From positions 176,844,111-176,908,110 of the forward strand of contig CM041292.1 of assembly GCA_023052935.1 (NCBI GenBank): a DNA stretch of 64,000 nucleotides. Reading direction: 5' to 3'. Both the position numbers and the translations under genes were made by a program. How positions within the stretch are numbered: the first letter of the stretch is position 1; each line of letters starts with the position of its first letter. Below the pieces are notes generated by a model, which was not told the origin of the DNA, searched no databases, and was given only the letters and a program-made list of their open reading frames with translations. This document shows positions 32,061 to 43,367 of this stretch, in pieces. The DNA is from Piezodorus guildinii. Taxonomy: Eukaryota > Arthropoda > Insecta > Hemiptera > Pentatomidae.

Positions 32061-32429
32061 GATAATTAATAAATAAATGGTATATATATTCTTGTATATA
32101 TGTATAAAAAGTGTCTAATAAATATCTTGTCATATTGTGAGAACCAATACTAGACCTTAAGTAAAACAGAAATGTTTATATACCTATAGTGCGATTCTCA
32201 ACGGTTAGGGAGAAAAAATAAATTATGAGTGTTGTTTTGTTTTTTTGCTGTTATCCATGCTTTACATCAGTAAATCTCAAAATTATCTATTTGATGAGCA
32301 CGAAAAAAAATAAGTTGAACGAAATGAAAGAAAAGAAAATTTCCCAGAAGATTAAGTGTAGTACAATGTCATGCAGAAAATTAAATTTTTATATTATGCA
32401 CAGCTTTATTTAGAGCAACTTTTCATCAT

Positions 32430-33055
32430 ATCTGAAATATATAGTAAGGGGATGTATTGTGATAGTGAAAATATTAAATTACAGTTTTCAACGGAAATAC
32501 ACGTTTTAGGGTCTCTGAGTCCAAACAAGTCCCAAAAAAAAAGGTCTAAAAAAAAAAACCATAATTTGATTTTCCTCCCTTACATTTGAAAAACAGACTA
32601 TACTTGGTCATATGAACTCTTATGCTTCCCTTAAGGTATAAAATCAGCTTCCACAATATGACTAGGCATTTATGAGACCCGTATTAATCACAAATTTTCT
32701 TTTTGGTCATTTTTCTTTTTAATTCTTGCTCATTCACAGCATGGATTAGCCTATAAAGGTTCTTTTACACCATTTTAGAGCTAATTAAATGAAGAATGGT
32801 TTCCTGAAACCGAAAAATATAAAACTAGAGGCACTTCTCGTTATCTGATTTTGATGAAAATGTTTTTGTAACATATCGGGCGTATAGTTGTATTAAATAT
32901 AAAATTTCAGTTTCATAGGACTTTTCGTTTCAGACATCTTTTTGCGGGACTTGGTTATTTGGATTCAGGGGACCCTAAAAGTGTATTTCCGTTGAAAACT
33001 GGAATTCGAAAAATTTCATGATCGCAATACTTTCTTTTACTATATATATTAAGTG
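32430..33055. repeat. Two family A fragments in inverted orientation
   Basis: 32445-32560 reads from the hairpin end on + (ACGGAAATACACGTTTTAGG). 32850-33055 reads on - (CATATCGGGCGTATAGTTGT to TTACTATATATATTAAGTGG). Unrelated DNA lies between. Confidence 0.7.
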
Positions 33056-33340
33056 GAAGTAAAAATGAAACCATAAAGTGGAATAACGTGCACACATCAT
33101 AATGAGGGGACCACACAGATAACATGGAATGGTTCGGGCAAGGCCACTATACCAGAAAACCAGATCGCAAAGTCATCTGATGTTAATGACTATTAAAACT
33201 ATCTGGAACCATTATTTTGTTCCGAAAACCAATCACTTCAATAAATTTCAATGAATCTTATCTTTTTTGTAGGAAATTTAATTCTGTATTAAATGGAACT
33301 TAAAGTAGTACGTATGATTGTTTTAATTATATTTTCGGGT
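33056..33340. other. Unassigned DNA
   Basis: No gene recognised. Confidence 0.3.
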
Positions 33341-33440
33341 TCTAAGTATCTTGAAACGTAAGTCCTCAAATTTTAAGGGTGGGCAGTAATTTTTTATTTT
33401 GGTCGATTAAAAAGGGTCATTATTGAACGTAAAATCTAAA
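33340..33440 (-). repeat. Family C start fragment, inverted
   Basis: The minus strand reads AATTACTGCCCACCCTTAAA and TTTGAGGACTTACGTTTCAA, matching the start of family C. Confidence 0.6.
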
Positions 33441-33546
33441 TTAAAAAAGAAATGCTCATTAGTATGGAAAATGTTTTAATAATGTATAGTTTCCTGAAAT
33501 TCTAATTAGTCCGTTTTTATTGACAGTGTAATCCATTCTTGATAGT

Positions 33547-33559
<13 letters not shown>

Positions 33560-33605
<46 letters not shown>
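33560..33605. repeat. (TA)n microsatellite
   Basis: A pure TA run. Confidence 0.9.
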
Positions 33606-33609
<4 letters not shown>

Positions 33610-33699
33610 TAGCTAGGTTCAATTTTTATTATATATATATATTAGTTATTTTTCTAATGTTATAAAGTTGTAATTTTTAAGAAATAAAAAATAATTCTA

Positions 33700-34612
33700 A
33701 TGACCAAACAATTTTTTTCGTTAATCATTAAGGCCGATTAAAAGTTATTTAATTCAATAACTCAGTTATTTTTATTGAAAAAATTTATAGGTGTTTTTTA
33801 ACAAAAAAAAAACGCAAATGATTATATAAAACAGAAAGAAAGAAAGAAAAAATTTGAAATTTTACACATAAATACGCTCATAACATTTGGCGATACAGAA
33901 AAGTATGTATAGAGTTTTAGAACCAGTAAAGCCGATCAACAAACCACCTCCCCCCCAAAAAAAATTGATATTTAAATAACAAATTATAATAGATGCAATT
34001 ACAAAAAAATCGGTTATTATTGAAGATAGAAAAACATCGAGAATATTTTCGAGATCAAGACAATGCGATCAACAAAGAAACAAAAAAAAAAAAAAAATTA
34101 TAAAGATCATCTTATATGGTCAAGCCACAACTTATAAGAGATGTGAGTCCCTGATGACTCGGTTGTTATTGCTGATAAAGATAAAATGTAAGGTGTTTTG
34201 GAATCAGGAACTTTTATTTGAATGAAAATCGAAAGAAAAGAAAAATAAATAGTAATGCATTCCTGTATAAAGGCTATTGGTTATTATTTTCATGAATGAA
34301 TTATGAAACTTTGTAATCGACCAAAAAAAAAAATTACCCAGTACCGCTCAAAATTTGAGAGCTTACGTTTGAAGATGCGTAGAATCCGAATAACAAATAA
34401 AAAAAAATCCGTTTCTTCTAATTAATAAATAAATAAAAACCAAAATCATTGAAATTGGTTCAAAACTAGCTTAGATCTTGCTTTGAAATCAGCGATAGTG
34501 GTATGATATGATCCTTTTGAATTATTTGCTTTTCATATTACTTTATTGCCTATCACAGTTACACACCCTAATATTGTTATTTGGAAATAAAAAAACATTG
34601 TGTAATAATTTG
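33700..34612 (+). repeat. Family C repeat copy
   Basis: GGCCGATTAAAAGTTATTTA, AATAACTCAGTTATTTTTAT, ATGGTCAAGCCACAACTTAT (shared with 7180-7210) and the terminal AACATTGTGTAATAATTTGC. The start block recurs internally at 34300-34380, as in the copy at 6700. Confidence 0.65.
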
Positions 34613-34890
34613 CAGGTTTTTAGCTTATTGTTTCTTATCATTTCTACATGAACATAACACTTTATTTAGATCTCTAAGTAACTTTCTAAGGCAGCAAGTG
34701 GATTATGTTTCAATTTTTTTTTTTTTTCTTGAAGTCGTGCGCACGCTTCAAATGGCTTCTCCTCAATACAAAGGCTTCACCCAAGCCTTACACGCAATGA
34801 TAGAAAATATATAGGATTTTTATATAATAAAAGATAACGATTACATTAGTAATAAAATTTATTTTTAATATGTAATTAGATTTAATAATG
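34613..34890. other. Unassigned DNA
   Basis: No gene recognised. 34735-34800 (GAAGTCGTGCGCACGCTTCA) is locally GC-rich. Confidence 0.3.
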
Positions 34891-34897
34891 TTTTAAT

Positions 34898-35680
34898 TTC
34901 ACTTACCTATATATGAAATATATAGTAAGGGAAAGTATTGTGATCGTGAAAATTTTCGAATCCAGTTTTCAACAGAAATATACATTTTAAGATCCTCTGA
35001 GATCAAAATAACCAAGTCCCGATAAAAGGTGTGTGTGTGTGAGAGAGAGAGGTAAGTCTAGCACAAAAACAAAAAGTCGTGCGAAACTGAAATTTTATAT
35101 TTAAGACAACTATTCGCCAGAGATGTTACTGCAACTTTTTCACTAAAATTGGCTAACCAACCAGAAGAGCCACTATATACCATGCGTTTTGTAACTTTTT
35201 CGATTTTCTTAAAAAATGGCCGAACCTGTTCTGATTAAACTCGCTACATCGATGTAAAATTAATTGAGCTTTAATATCATGTATATTTCGTCCTCATTGA
35301 AATAATCTGACAGTGATTAAATGCCGATATTTCAAAAAAAATTTCTCAAAAGTACCTTTAATTTTATAGTTTTTATGAAATTGACAATATTACCTGATTA
35401 GCATTGCTGAAAGACATGTAAATATGTATGTTGAACGAATTCGATATCCAAATAAAGGAGATAACTGCCAAAATATTTTTAAAATAATTTTTTTTTCTCT
35501 AAAGTACCTTTAATTTTATAGTTTTTATGAAATTGACAATATTATCTGATTAGCATTGCTGAAAGATATGTAAATATATATGTTGAACGGATTCCATATC
35601 CAAATAAAGGAGATGACTGCCAAAATATTTTTAAAATAAATTTTTTTTCTCTAAAGTACCTTTAATTTAAATGATTAAAA
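34898..35680 (+). repeat. Family A copy with internal tandem duplication
   Basis: Hairpin end TTTCACTTACCTATATATGA, a short GT/GA tract at 35030-35052, then a normal interior to about 35348. There, a 152-153 bp unit starting AAAGTACCTTTAATTTTATA is repeated (35348, 35501, 35653). The copy is truncated after the third start. Confidence 0.75.
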
Positions 35681-35826
35681 AGATTTATCCGTATTATGTT
35701 ATTACAATTAATAAAAAACAGTTTACAAAAAGTTGTACGATTTTAATAACCAACTTAAGGAAAAAACACCAAAATAGGTTTTATTTGTAATTTTTATTTT
35801 TTTATAATAAAAACAGAAATATAAAT

Positions 35827-35827
<1 letters not shown>

Positions 35828-35866
<39 letters not shown>
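35828..35866. repeat. 39-bp T homopolymer
   Basis: An uninterrupted T run. It may be the poly(A) of a minus-strand retroelement starting at 35867 (GCTGGCTGACTATAAATCAC), but that sequence is not recognised. Confidence 0.8.
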
Positions 35867-35868
<2 letters not shown>

Positions 35869-35880
35869 CTGGCTGACTAT

Positions 35881-36390
35881 AAATCACATCATTTAGTTGT
35901 ATAAACATTATGGTGCAATGTACAATAATTTTACTAACAACATAACTCGAGACCCAATAAACTTAAGCGTGAAGCTAAGGAGTTAGGTTTCACAAGAATA
36001 TAGGAAAATATATCGGTAACCAATATTTCCTTAAATGAGATTTTTTTGAAGATAAAACATTTTGTTGAGGATATTGGGAATTGTGATGATGGTATCGGAA
36101 AAACGTTTATTGGAAATCGCTAGTCGATTTTCCAATAATTTCTATTTGTATAGAACCGATAAAAATATGTATAATAATATTGCAGTCTTAGTTGTTTCAG
36201 ATAATGTTTTCTGTAATTGCTTCTTTTTACAATTTTTAAAAAATTATTTGTTTTTTAATATTATTAATGTTCCTTAAACAAATACTTATAGGTTAATTTA
36301 ATATGTTTTCTCTTAAAATAAATTAGTTGGGAGTATGTTTTAATAGAAATGTGTATGAAAAAATATGAACCACTATTATAATTATTTATT
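35881..36390. other. Unassigned AT-rich DNA
   Basis: No gene recognised; the open frame at 36062-36277 has no domain. Confidence 0.3.
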
Positions 36391-36394
36391 GTGT

Positions 36395-36580
36395 TATTTC
36401 ATATGTGGGTTTACTCTAGGTTACGGAGGATCTGTTGGGTTTCAACCAGCCTACATAAAGTGGGTAACAAAAGTATTGAAGGAAATACCTGGCGGTTTAG
36501 TATGGTCCAGGCTGAATCACCTCATTGGCCACCCATTGAAGTCTAGAGACATAACTAAGTTCTGCATGTATTGAACTTAG
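36395..36580 (+). mobile_element. SINE family 2, 5'-truncated
   Basis: CTACATAAAGTGGGTAACAA, GAAATACCTGGCGGTTTAG and GCTGAATCACCTCATTGGCC match the body. The tRNA head is not preserved. Confidence 0.6.
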
Positions 36581-36654
36581 AACCATACATCTTATGAATT
36601 CTAAGTACTTTTATCCATGTATTAATTGTTTTTATACTTTATTCTTATCATTGA

Positions 36655-36705
36655 AGAAGATCAACAATGTGGACCTTCAAACGTTGGCATTAAAAGGTAA
36701 ATCTT
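36655..36705 (+). ncRNA. Vestigial hammerhead-like motif
   Basis: TTGAAGAAGATCAACAATGT followed by GGACCTTCAAACGTTGGC aligns with CTGATGATGACC..GGTCGAAACGTTGGC at 12813, but the CUGAUGA and GAAA boxes are altered. Confidence 0.3.
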
Positions 36706-36814
36706 ATTTCATAGTTTATTTCTTCTCCACCACCACGACTATAAAGAAGTATTTTATATTTTAATACCTAATTTTTGAAAACTTTAAGAAGCTGTTCTTT
36801 TGGTCTGTAACCTT

Positions 36815-36908
36815 TATAATCCAACATAAACTAAAAATTTTACGTCTTATGTTTCAAATTACGTAGAACCCAAATAACGGATATTAAACTAATTTAACGG
36901 ATATTAAC
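36815..36908 (+). repeat. Family C fragment
   Basis: TTACGTCTTATGTTTCAAAT and ACGTAGAACCCAAATAACGG. A short duplication (ACGGATATTAA) precedes the SINE. Confidence 0.55.
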
Positions 36909-36910
36909 TA

Positions 36911-37180
36911 GGGATCACCGATAGCTGGGTGGTTAGCATAACAGCCTCCTATGCCAAAGGTCACGGGTTCAAACCCGCAGGTGGTTCTAGGATTTTTTAA
37001 TGGGAGTAAAAAATCCTTAGTTATGCCGTCCTTCGGAGGGGACGTTAAAAGGTGGTCCCGAGCCAGCGCGATGTCAGGTACTCGTTAAAAATCCCTATCC
37101 TAATAAAACCTGGATACGCAAAATTTAGGACTCCCACTGTAGCATCGTCCGATTAGTCATAGTAGCATTAAGTGACGTAT
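36911..37180 (+). mobile_element. SINE family 1, well preserved
   Basis: GCTGGGTGGTTAGCATAACA (A-box region), GGGTTCAAACCCGCAGGTGG (B-box), GTCCTTCGGAGGGGACGTTA, GATGTCAGGTACTCG and GTAGCATCGTCCGATTAGTC. This copy is the best consensus for the family. No A tail is left. Confidence 0.85.
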
Positions 37181-37187
37181 GCTGCCG

Positions 37188-38928
37188 CACAGTGGACAAT
37201 ATGACCGATCTAGGTGGACGAAATTCTTAAACTTCTCTATATTTAACCTTTGGGGTCCTAGATTACGGAAATTTTTTTTTTTTTAAATTATAAGAAAAAA
37301 TCTGGTGCGGACAACTCACGACTTTCACTTACCTCCGTTTTTAGAATCAATTAAAGAATTTTCAAATACAGTAAGAGATAAAAATGAGTGAAACCCTTAA
37401 AGAATTAATTAAAAGGGATTTCTATAAAAACATGTGATTTATTAAATAATCTATTATATTATTATCTAAAATAATCAATTAGTTTTATCGGCTTTTCATC
37501 ACTCTCTACTAACTTTCAAAAGCTTGTGTATGAGATAATATTTTTTCTAAAATCTAAAGCTTTCCAACGGTACATCATGCTTGAATATTACTGTTCTTAT
37601 GTTCAAAAACCAAAAATTGCATTAAGAATGTATTTTTTCAGTTTTCTCCTTTAGTTGTTTTTCAAATTCGCTCAACATGCATATTTAGCTCTTATTTATC
37701 AATACTTACAAGATAATATGGTTATTTTTATAGCATATTCAAAATTAAAGGTACTTTAAAGAAAGAAAATTTAAAATATCGGCATTTAAGACCTGTCAGA
37801 CCATTTTAATCAGAATGAAATCTACATGCTATTAAAGCCCATTAAATTTTACATCGGTATAGCGAGTTTAATCAAAATCGTCGGAACCGTTTTCGAGAAA
37901 ATCTAAAAAAGGTGCAAAATCCATAGTATAAAGTAGCTCTTCTGGTAAGCTCATTTTGATGAAAAAGGTTTTGTAATGTCTATATTCGGCGTATATTTGT
38001 CTTAAACATGAAATTTTAGTTTCATAGGACTTACCGTTTCCGCCCGAGAGTTGCAAAAACACACTCACACACACACACACACACACATAGACCTTTTTGC
38101 GGGACTTGGTCATTTAGACTCAGGGGACCCTAAAATGTGTATTTCCGTTGAAAACTCGAATTTGAAAATTTTCACGATCGCAATACTTTCCCCTACTACG
38201 TCATACATAGTAAGTGAAAGTAAAAATTATGAATACTGATTAAGTTTTTTACACGATTGGCAAGCGTGCAGTGATCAAACATCAAATGTATTTGCTAAAA
38301 TCTAAAACTTCCCTATATTTTACGTTTGAAGTCCCAGAATACGGGAAAAATCTACTAATAGATGTATTTTATATCATTTAGGAAATTCTTAAAATTATAG
38401 ATTGTAAAACTTTTGATTCGGAGTGTTTTGTCTAAAAAAATTAGAACCTAAAACGCAAAAAATCGCAAACATTTTTTGTAATATCTAAATACTAGGATTC
38501 ATGAAACAAATCCTTGGGGTAACTTGGGGGTTATATAGTTTTTCGTTATTTAATAGGGACATACATTTACAAATTGCTAAATCAACTCTACAGGTGAGAT
38601 TGACATTTATATTCAACAAACGAATTTGGAAATATAATGTCTTACCTGTCTCAGCAATGTCCATTGTTTAATAAAAGCAAAAAGACTTTGCTCTAAATAC
38701 AACTTGAACACAATTACCATCGAATAAAGATAATCCCACTGCCGGTTATTAGGCACTTGTGTGAACAGGAATGATTCATTCATTTACTATTTATTTGTAA
38801 ACACGGTATGGCGGGAAATATTTGTATTAAGGGTCTTGCCAACTAATAATTAAAAGGTGGAGCACTGGAAAATTCCAAACTTTTGACTTGACTTTTGTCC
38901 ACCTAAATTGGTGATTTTGCCCACTGTG
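37188..38928. mobile_element. Possible TIR DNA element hosting family A
   Basis: CACAGTGGACAATATGACCG..TAGGTGGACGAAA at 37188 and, inverted, CACAGTGGGCAAAATCACCA..TAGGTGGACAAAA ending at 38928 match at about 32 of 39 positions. The CAGTG start is reminiscent of hAT, but the 8 bp outside do not match, so the superfamily is unresolved. No transposase is visible. Confidence 0.45.
37302..38222 (-). repeat. Family A, full-length copy
   Basis: Left end AATCTGGTGCGGACAACTCA, right end ACATAGTAAGTGAAAGTAAA, (CA)n at 38061-38087. Its flanks carry similar 45-bp stretches (CTCTATATTTAACCTTTGG on the left, CCCTATATTTTACGTTTGA on the right). Confidence 0.8.
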
Positions 38929-39030
38929 TTCCGTATAGGCGGCACACCATGCCTTATCAGTACAACGGTTTGGCCAGTGTGTCATCCCCTCAGCTCATTT
39001 CTAATATTATATACGAGTGCAAAGGGTTAA
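38929..39030. other. Short unassigned segment
   Basis: Nothing recognised. Confidence 0.3.
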
Positions 39031-39034
39031 TTTC

Positions 39035-39078
39035 TCGACAAAACAGAAAAATAATCACTGAAATCGGTTTTAAAAAAA

Positions 39079-39161
<83 letters not shown>

Positions 39162-39325
39162 CGTGATGATATTAGCAGTGGTGATTGGACATGTTCCTTT
39201 GTTTAATTTATCGCTCTTCATATTTCTTAATTTTCGACAGCTAAAAACAGCTATATGAACTGTTCTATCCTAATATAGTTATTTGGAAATAATAAACATT
39301 GAATAATAATCAGCAGCGTTTTTTA
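39035..39325 (+). repeat. Family C end with (TA)n expansion
   Basis: AATAATCACTGAAATCGGTT, then a TA run of about 79 bp (39082-39160), then TTAGCAGTGGTGATTGG and AATAATAAACATTGAATAAT. The microsatellite lies where other copies have a short AGAGATATATCG. Confidence 0.7.
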
Positions 39326-39943
39326 AATTAACCGATTTCACTGTTGTCAATAGGTGTAGAAAGAATAATAGTTTTGTATAATTTAATCATTAAGATTTTT
39401 GACAGAGGTATGAAGTGACCGATATATAACACGCATGCTCGCCTTTGATCTAGACTTCATTTTCTCTTAATTTTTGTATTTTAGTTAATCTTAGTAACTT
39501 AGAAGAGGTTCTCACATCTAGCCCAACGATTTTTATAAATTTTTTTTAGAAACTAGATTGGATATTTAGCATTGGAATGTGCCGAAAATTAGAGGCGAAA
39601 GCTTTCCAAGATTCCGGGAAAATTGAGAGAGCAAAACACATTTTCTTTAATATCTTTGGTATAAATAATGGTATAAAAATAAGTTCGGTATCAAAACGTT
39701 TCTATTTCGTCAATTTAAGGATATCAATTTAAAAAATAAGACATTAACATGTTCGTATTCTATGCTTCGGGTTAGGTTGGGCTTATCTTTAGTAAACATC
39801 TGTAATAAAAATTCACTAAGTTTTGGCCCAAATGCCAACTCCAGGCATAAAACAATTTTGTATTTGAAAGGACACAATTATAATTTCTTCAATTAAGCCT
39901 TACTAAATATGCTTAAATTGCTATAAAATGAACTATATGGTGT
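39326..39943. other. Unassigned AT-rich DNA
   Basis: No gene recognised. 39944-39985 is a small family A fragment (AAGTATTGCTATCCTGAAAA). Confidence 0.35.
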
Positions 39944-39985
39944 GCAAAAGTATTGCTATCCTGAAAATTTTCGAATTTCAGTTGT

Positions 39986-40622
39986 TTTGTTTTTTAAATT
40001 CTATTAATAACAATTATAGATCCGGTACAAATACTGCCTACACAAATCCGTCCAATAATCACCGTTCAAGCCCAACCCCCCGAGATCAAACTTAATACAA
40101 TCCTCCCATCGACGCTTCGGTCTGCCTCTCAGACGCCTACCAGTCGCTTCAGCGGAAACATTTTCGGAATTCGTTCTTCACTGACCCCAACAGCTTTACA
40201 CGCCCATTTCAGTCCCCACAATGCTATCAACCCAATTATATTCACAGGGTACAAGCTCCGCAATTCCACCTTCAACTCCCCACCGGTCTTATCTCCCTTT
40301 GGACCAAATATTTTACATAGTACCTTATTTTCGAAAACCTTAAGACGCTGTTCATCCTTCAAAGTAAACGGCCACGTTTCACATCCTTAAAGGACCGTCG
40401 GAAGAATAATAATTTTATAAATTCAAGCTTTAAATTTTTAGACACAAGCCGCGAGCTAAGTAATTTCGCAACTAATATAATAACACGCATTTCCCGACTT
40501 TAACCGGGACTTCATTTCCTCCTGGATTTCATTTTTTCTTTTTATCATTGAACCTAAATACTTAAATTTCTCTACGTGTTCAAAAGTATGTCCTGATATA
40601 TCAATATCACCAAGATCGTCAC
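39986..40622 (-). pseudogene. LINE RT C-terminal part, below the nested Jockey-like insertion
   Basis: Continues the minus-strand reading of 43662-43945: DDLGDIDISGHTFEHVEKF, KYLGSMIKRKNEIQEEMKS, GCETWPFTLKDEQRLKVF, then ENKVLCKIFGPKGDKTGGE and, after a frame break, GRRLRGRPKRRWEDCIKFD..GLNGDYW and a stop near 40010. This is the C-terminal third of a common insect non-LTR reverse-transcriptase family (..VLRKIFGPKRDE.., GRPRRRWEDNI). Several stops and frameshifts lie between 40380 and 40480. The element was interrupted by the Jockey-like LINE. Confidence 0.85.
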
Positions 40623-40634
40623 TGTTTCTACTAC
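40623..40634. repeat. Target-site duplication, left copy
   Basis: TGTTTCTACTAC, identical to 43650-43661. Confidence 0.9.
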
Positions 40635-41072
40635 TTTTTTTTTTTTTTTTTTTTTATTCGTATATATTACAATTTGTCATAATAGACAATAATAATAGTG
40701 CTACAGGATCTCATTCATACAATATTTACAATATAAACAAAAGGAAAGTCAAATTACATAAAATAAAATCAAAATAAGTAAACGTATACAATAACAAAAT
40801 TAAGTAGACAAAATAAATGAAGTTAACAAATAAATAAACAAAACATGTCACATTCATACCTATGTACAATATTTACAATCAGCTCGGGAACCCCGGACGG
40901 GGCTTGTCCCCCCACTTGTGGAAGGACAAGCAGAGTCCAAAGGATCCCAGCGCCTCCCTCTCAGCCGCATCACTGGTAAGAGCCAGCGGAAGCTAAGTGA
41001 GGGCGCCATAGCCACAATCACACCGCACTTGAGAGGAGAATCTGACCAGTGTCAGAACTCCAGCATACGTAT

Positions 41073-43367
41073 TTACAATATATCTCGGGGCCACTGCCGT
41101 TTCAACCTTCTAGGTGGGTTGTATGGATGAGTGGAGCTGGATAGGGATCGTGCTAAAGGATTAGGATGATGAATGAGGTTCTGATGGAATTTGGAAAATT
41201 TGGATGGAATTAGGTCTGAAATAAATGGAACATTAAGGTCGTGGTGCAAGGTATAGTTGGATACATAATAAGGAGCATTTACTATTATTCGGAGGACTTT
41301 GGATTGAAAGGATTGAATGCGTTTGATGTTAGAACGTTTAGCTGTCCCCCACAGTTCAAGTCCGTAGGTCCAGATGGGCTTCAGTATTGTCTTATAAATT
41401 AATATCAGCGGTGTAAAGGATGTAGAGAACGGGTCCCAGGACGCTGCCCTGAGGAACACCGGCCTCAACGGGATAAAAGTTGGAAAATTCTACACCACAG
41501 CGTACTTGAAAGGAGCGGTTTGAGAGATAGGATCTTAGAATGAGGTAGAGAGACTGGGGTAAATGCGTTTTAAGCTTGAAGAGTAATCCAGCGTGCCATA
41601 CCCGGTCAAAAGCTTGCGCTATGTCCAGAAACGCACCAGAACAATACTCTTTGCATTCGAGGGCTGAGGAAATATGGTCTACAACTCGGAGTCCTTGTTG
41701 AACAGTGGAATGATGAGAACGGAAACCAAACTGGTGGGAAGGAAGGTTGTGAGATTCTAATATAGGCAGGATTCGTTTTAGAAGGAGCTTTTCAAAGATT
41801 TTTGAGAGGATGGGGAGTAGACTAATAGGTCTGTAGGATGAAGTGTTACTGGAAGGTTTACCCGGTTTTAGGAATAGAATGATTGTGGAATGTTTCCATA
41901 AGAGAGGAAAATAGGTGGTGCGAAGGATGCAGTTGTAGATGTATGTAAGAAAAATAATGGCTTTCTGGGGAAGTTGTCGCAGGATCTGGGGGGTAAGGAG
42001 ATCGTGTCCAGGAGATTTACGAAGGGTCAGTTTTTGAAGAAGAATTTCACCTCAGATGGATTAATAGCTTTAGGAGGTAGGGAAAGAGGTATTGGTGAGA
42101 AAAGGAATTCTTGAACTGCTGTGGTATGATTTCTGTTGGATTCCGGGTGAGGAGTGAATACTTTGGAGAGGTGTGTGGCGAATTCCTCGGCTTTATCTTC
42201 ATCAGACGCAGCCCAGGAGTCATCACCACGCCGGAGAGGATGGGAAACTTTGTGGTATTTTAGGATCTTTTTGGTCACATTCCACAGGGAATTATCTCGA
42301 GCTGATAGAGAGGAGAGGTAGGAATTAAAGGACTGGGAACGGAAGGTCGCCAACTCCCGCTTTAATTGTCTACAATAAAAGTTATAGGAACGGCGATCTG
42401 TTGGGTGTCGGGTTGTTTGCTATAATGATCTGGCACGGCGTTTTGCATGGATGAGGTCAGCTAGGTGTTGAGGTAAATGGTTTTGCTGAGGAGTTCTATT
42501 GGAGTGCTTAGGAGAGGAGGCAGTCCAGACAGCTTGCTGAATGGCGGTAGTAAAGGAGTAGACGGAATCATCAAGGTCATCCGGTGTTTTGAGGGTCACA
42601 GTGAGGTCAATATTATCGGTGAGGATTTGGCGGAAGAGGTTCCAGTTGACAGGGCCTCGGATAAATGAAGGTGGAATTGATTTCGGAATAGGAGTTAGGG
42701 ATACTTTAAGAATCAGTGGACTATGGTCAGAGGATAGTTCATCAAGGCGAGTTACGGAATAGTTCAGGGAGCCTAATCCGCTGTGGATGAAGAAGTCGAG
42801 GATATCTGGATTACGGTTAGGATCTGTTGGCCAGTAGGTAGGGGAGTCAGGAGGTAGGAGGTTAAAATTTCGGGAATTCAGAGCAGTCAGCAAATTTCTT
42901 CCACGAGAATTCGTGGTTCTAGAACCCCACTGCTGGTGCTTGGCGTTTAGATCTCCACCCAGAATAAAATGATTTCCTAGGGAATCCAGGAAGGATGCAA
43001 ATTCGGTGTTGGAAATGGAGTGTTTGGGAGGGCAATATGCTGATGTAATAGTTACCGGATAGGAAAAAGTCTTGATTACTATTGCTGTGGCTTGCAGGAA
43101 ATCATAGGTAGGAAGTGGAAGTAAATGATGAGAGAGGGATTGGTGGACAATGATAGCAGAACCGGCATGAGCTTTGCCGTCTGGGTGGTCTGTACGGTAT
43201 GTTATGTACTGCGGTATTTTGAAAAGCTGTTTAGTGGTTAGTCTAGTTTCAGTAATAAGTGCAACGTCAATTGTTTTGTCTTGCAACAACGCTGTCAGTT
43301 CGTCAGTGTGATTTCTAACACCATTCGCATTCCAAAGGAGAATGGATAAGGAATTAGGTGAGGTCAT
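41073..43367 (-). pseudogene. Jockey-like ORF2: APE endonuclease and reverse transcriptase
   Basis: Starts at ATG 43367, directly after the ORF1 stop. Endonuclease residues: WNANG (12-16), ITET with Glu40, GGDLNAKH with Asp139 and Asn141, and SDHSPL with Asp214 and His215, so all main APE catalytic residues are present. A TAG at 42420-42422 replaces probably Gln; the same frame continues (TDRRSYNFYCRQLKRELATF) to about 42030, where a frameshift leads into LLTPQILRQLPQKAI, SYRPISLLPILSKIFEKLL, HQFGFRSHHSTVQQGL, DIAQAFDRVWHAGLL and GVPQGSVLGPVLY. At about 41400 the text jumps from LYTADI to LIYKTILKPIWTYGLELWG: the block with the catalytic F/YADD and the KYLG region, roughly 115 residues, is deleted. 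C-terminus NPPRRLKRQWPRDIL. Not functional. Confidence 0.92.

Noticed and set aside
36920..36980. A second tRNA gene (GGTTCAAACCC)
   Set aside because: Same reasoning: the segment recurs with an identical non-tRNA body at 3.2, 19.4, 47.0 and 52.2 kb.
38949..39221. ORFs rich in YIYIYI
   Set aside because: Translation of a (TA)n microsatellite.
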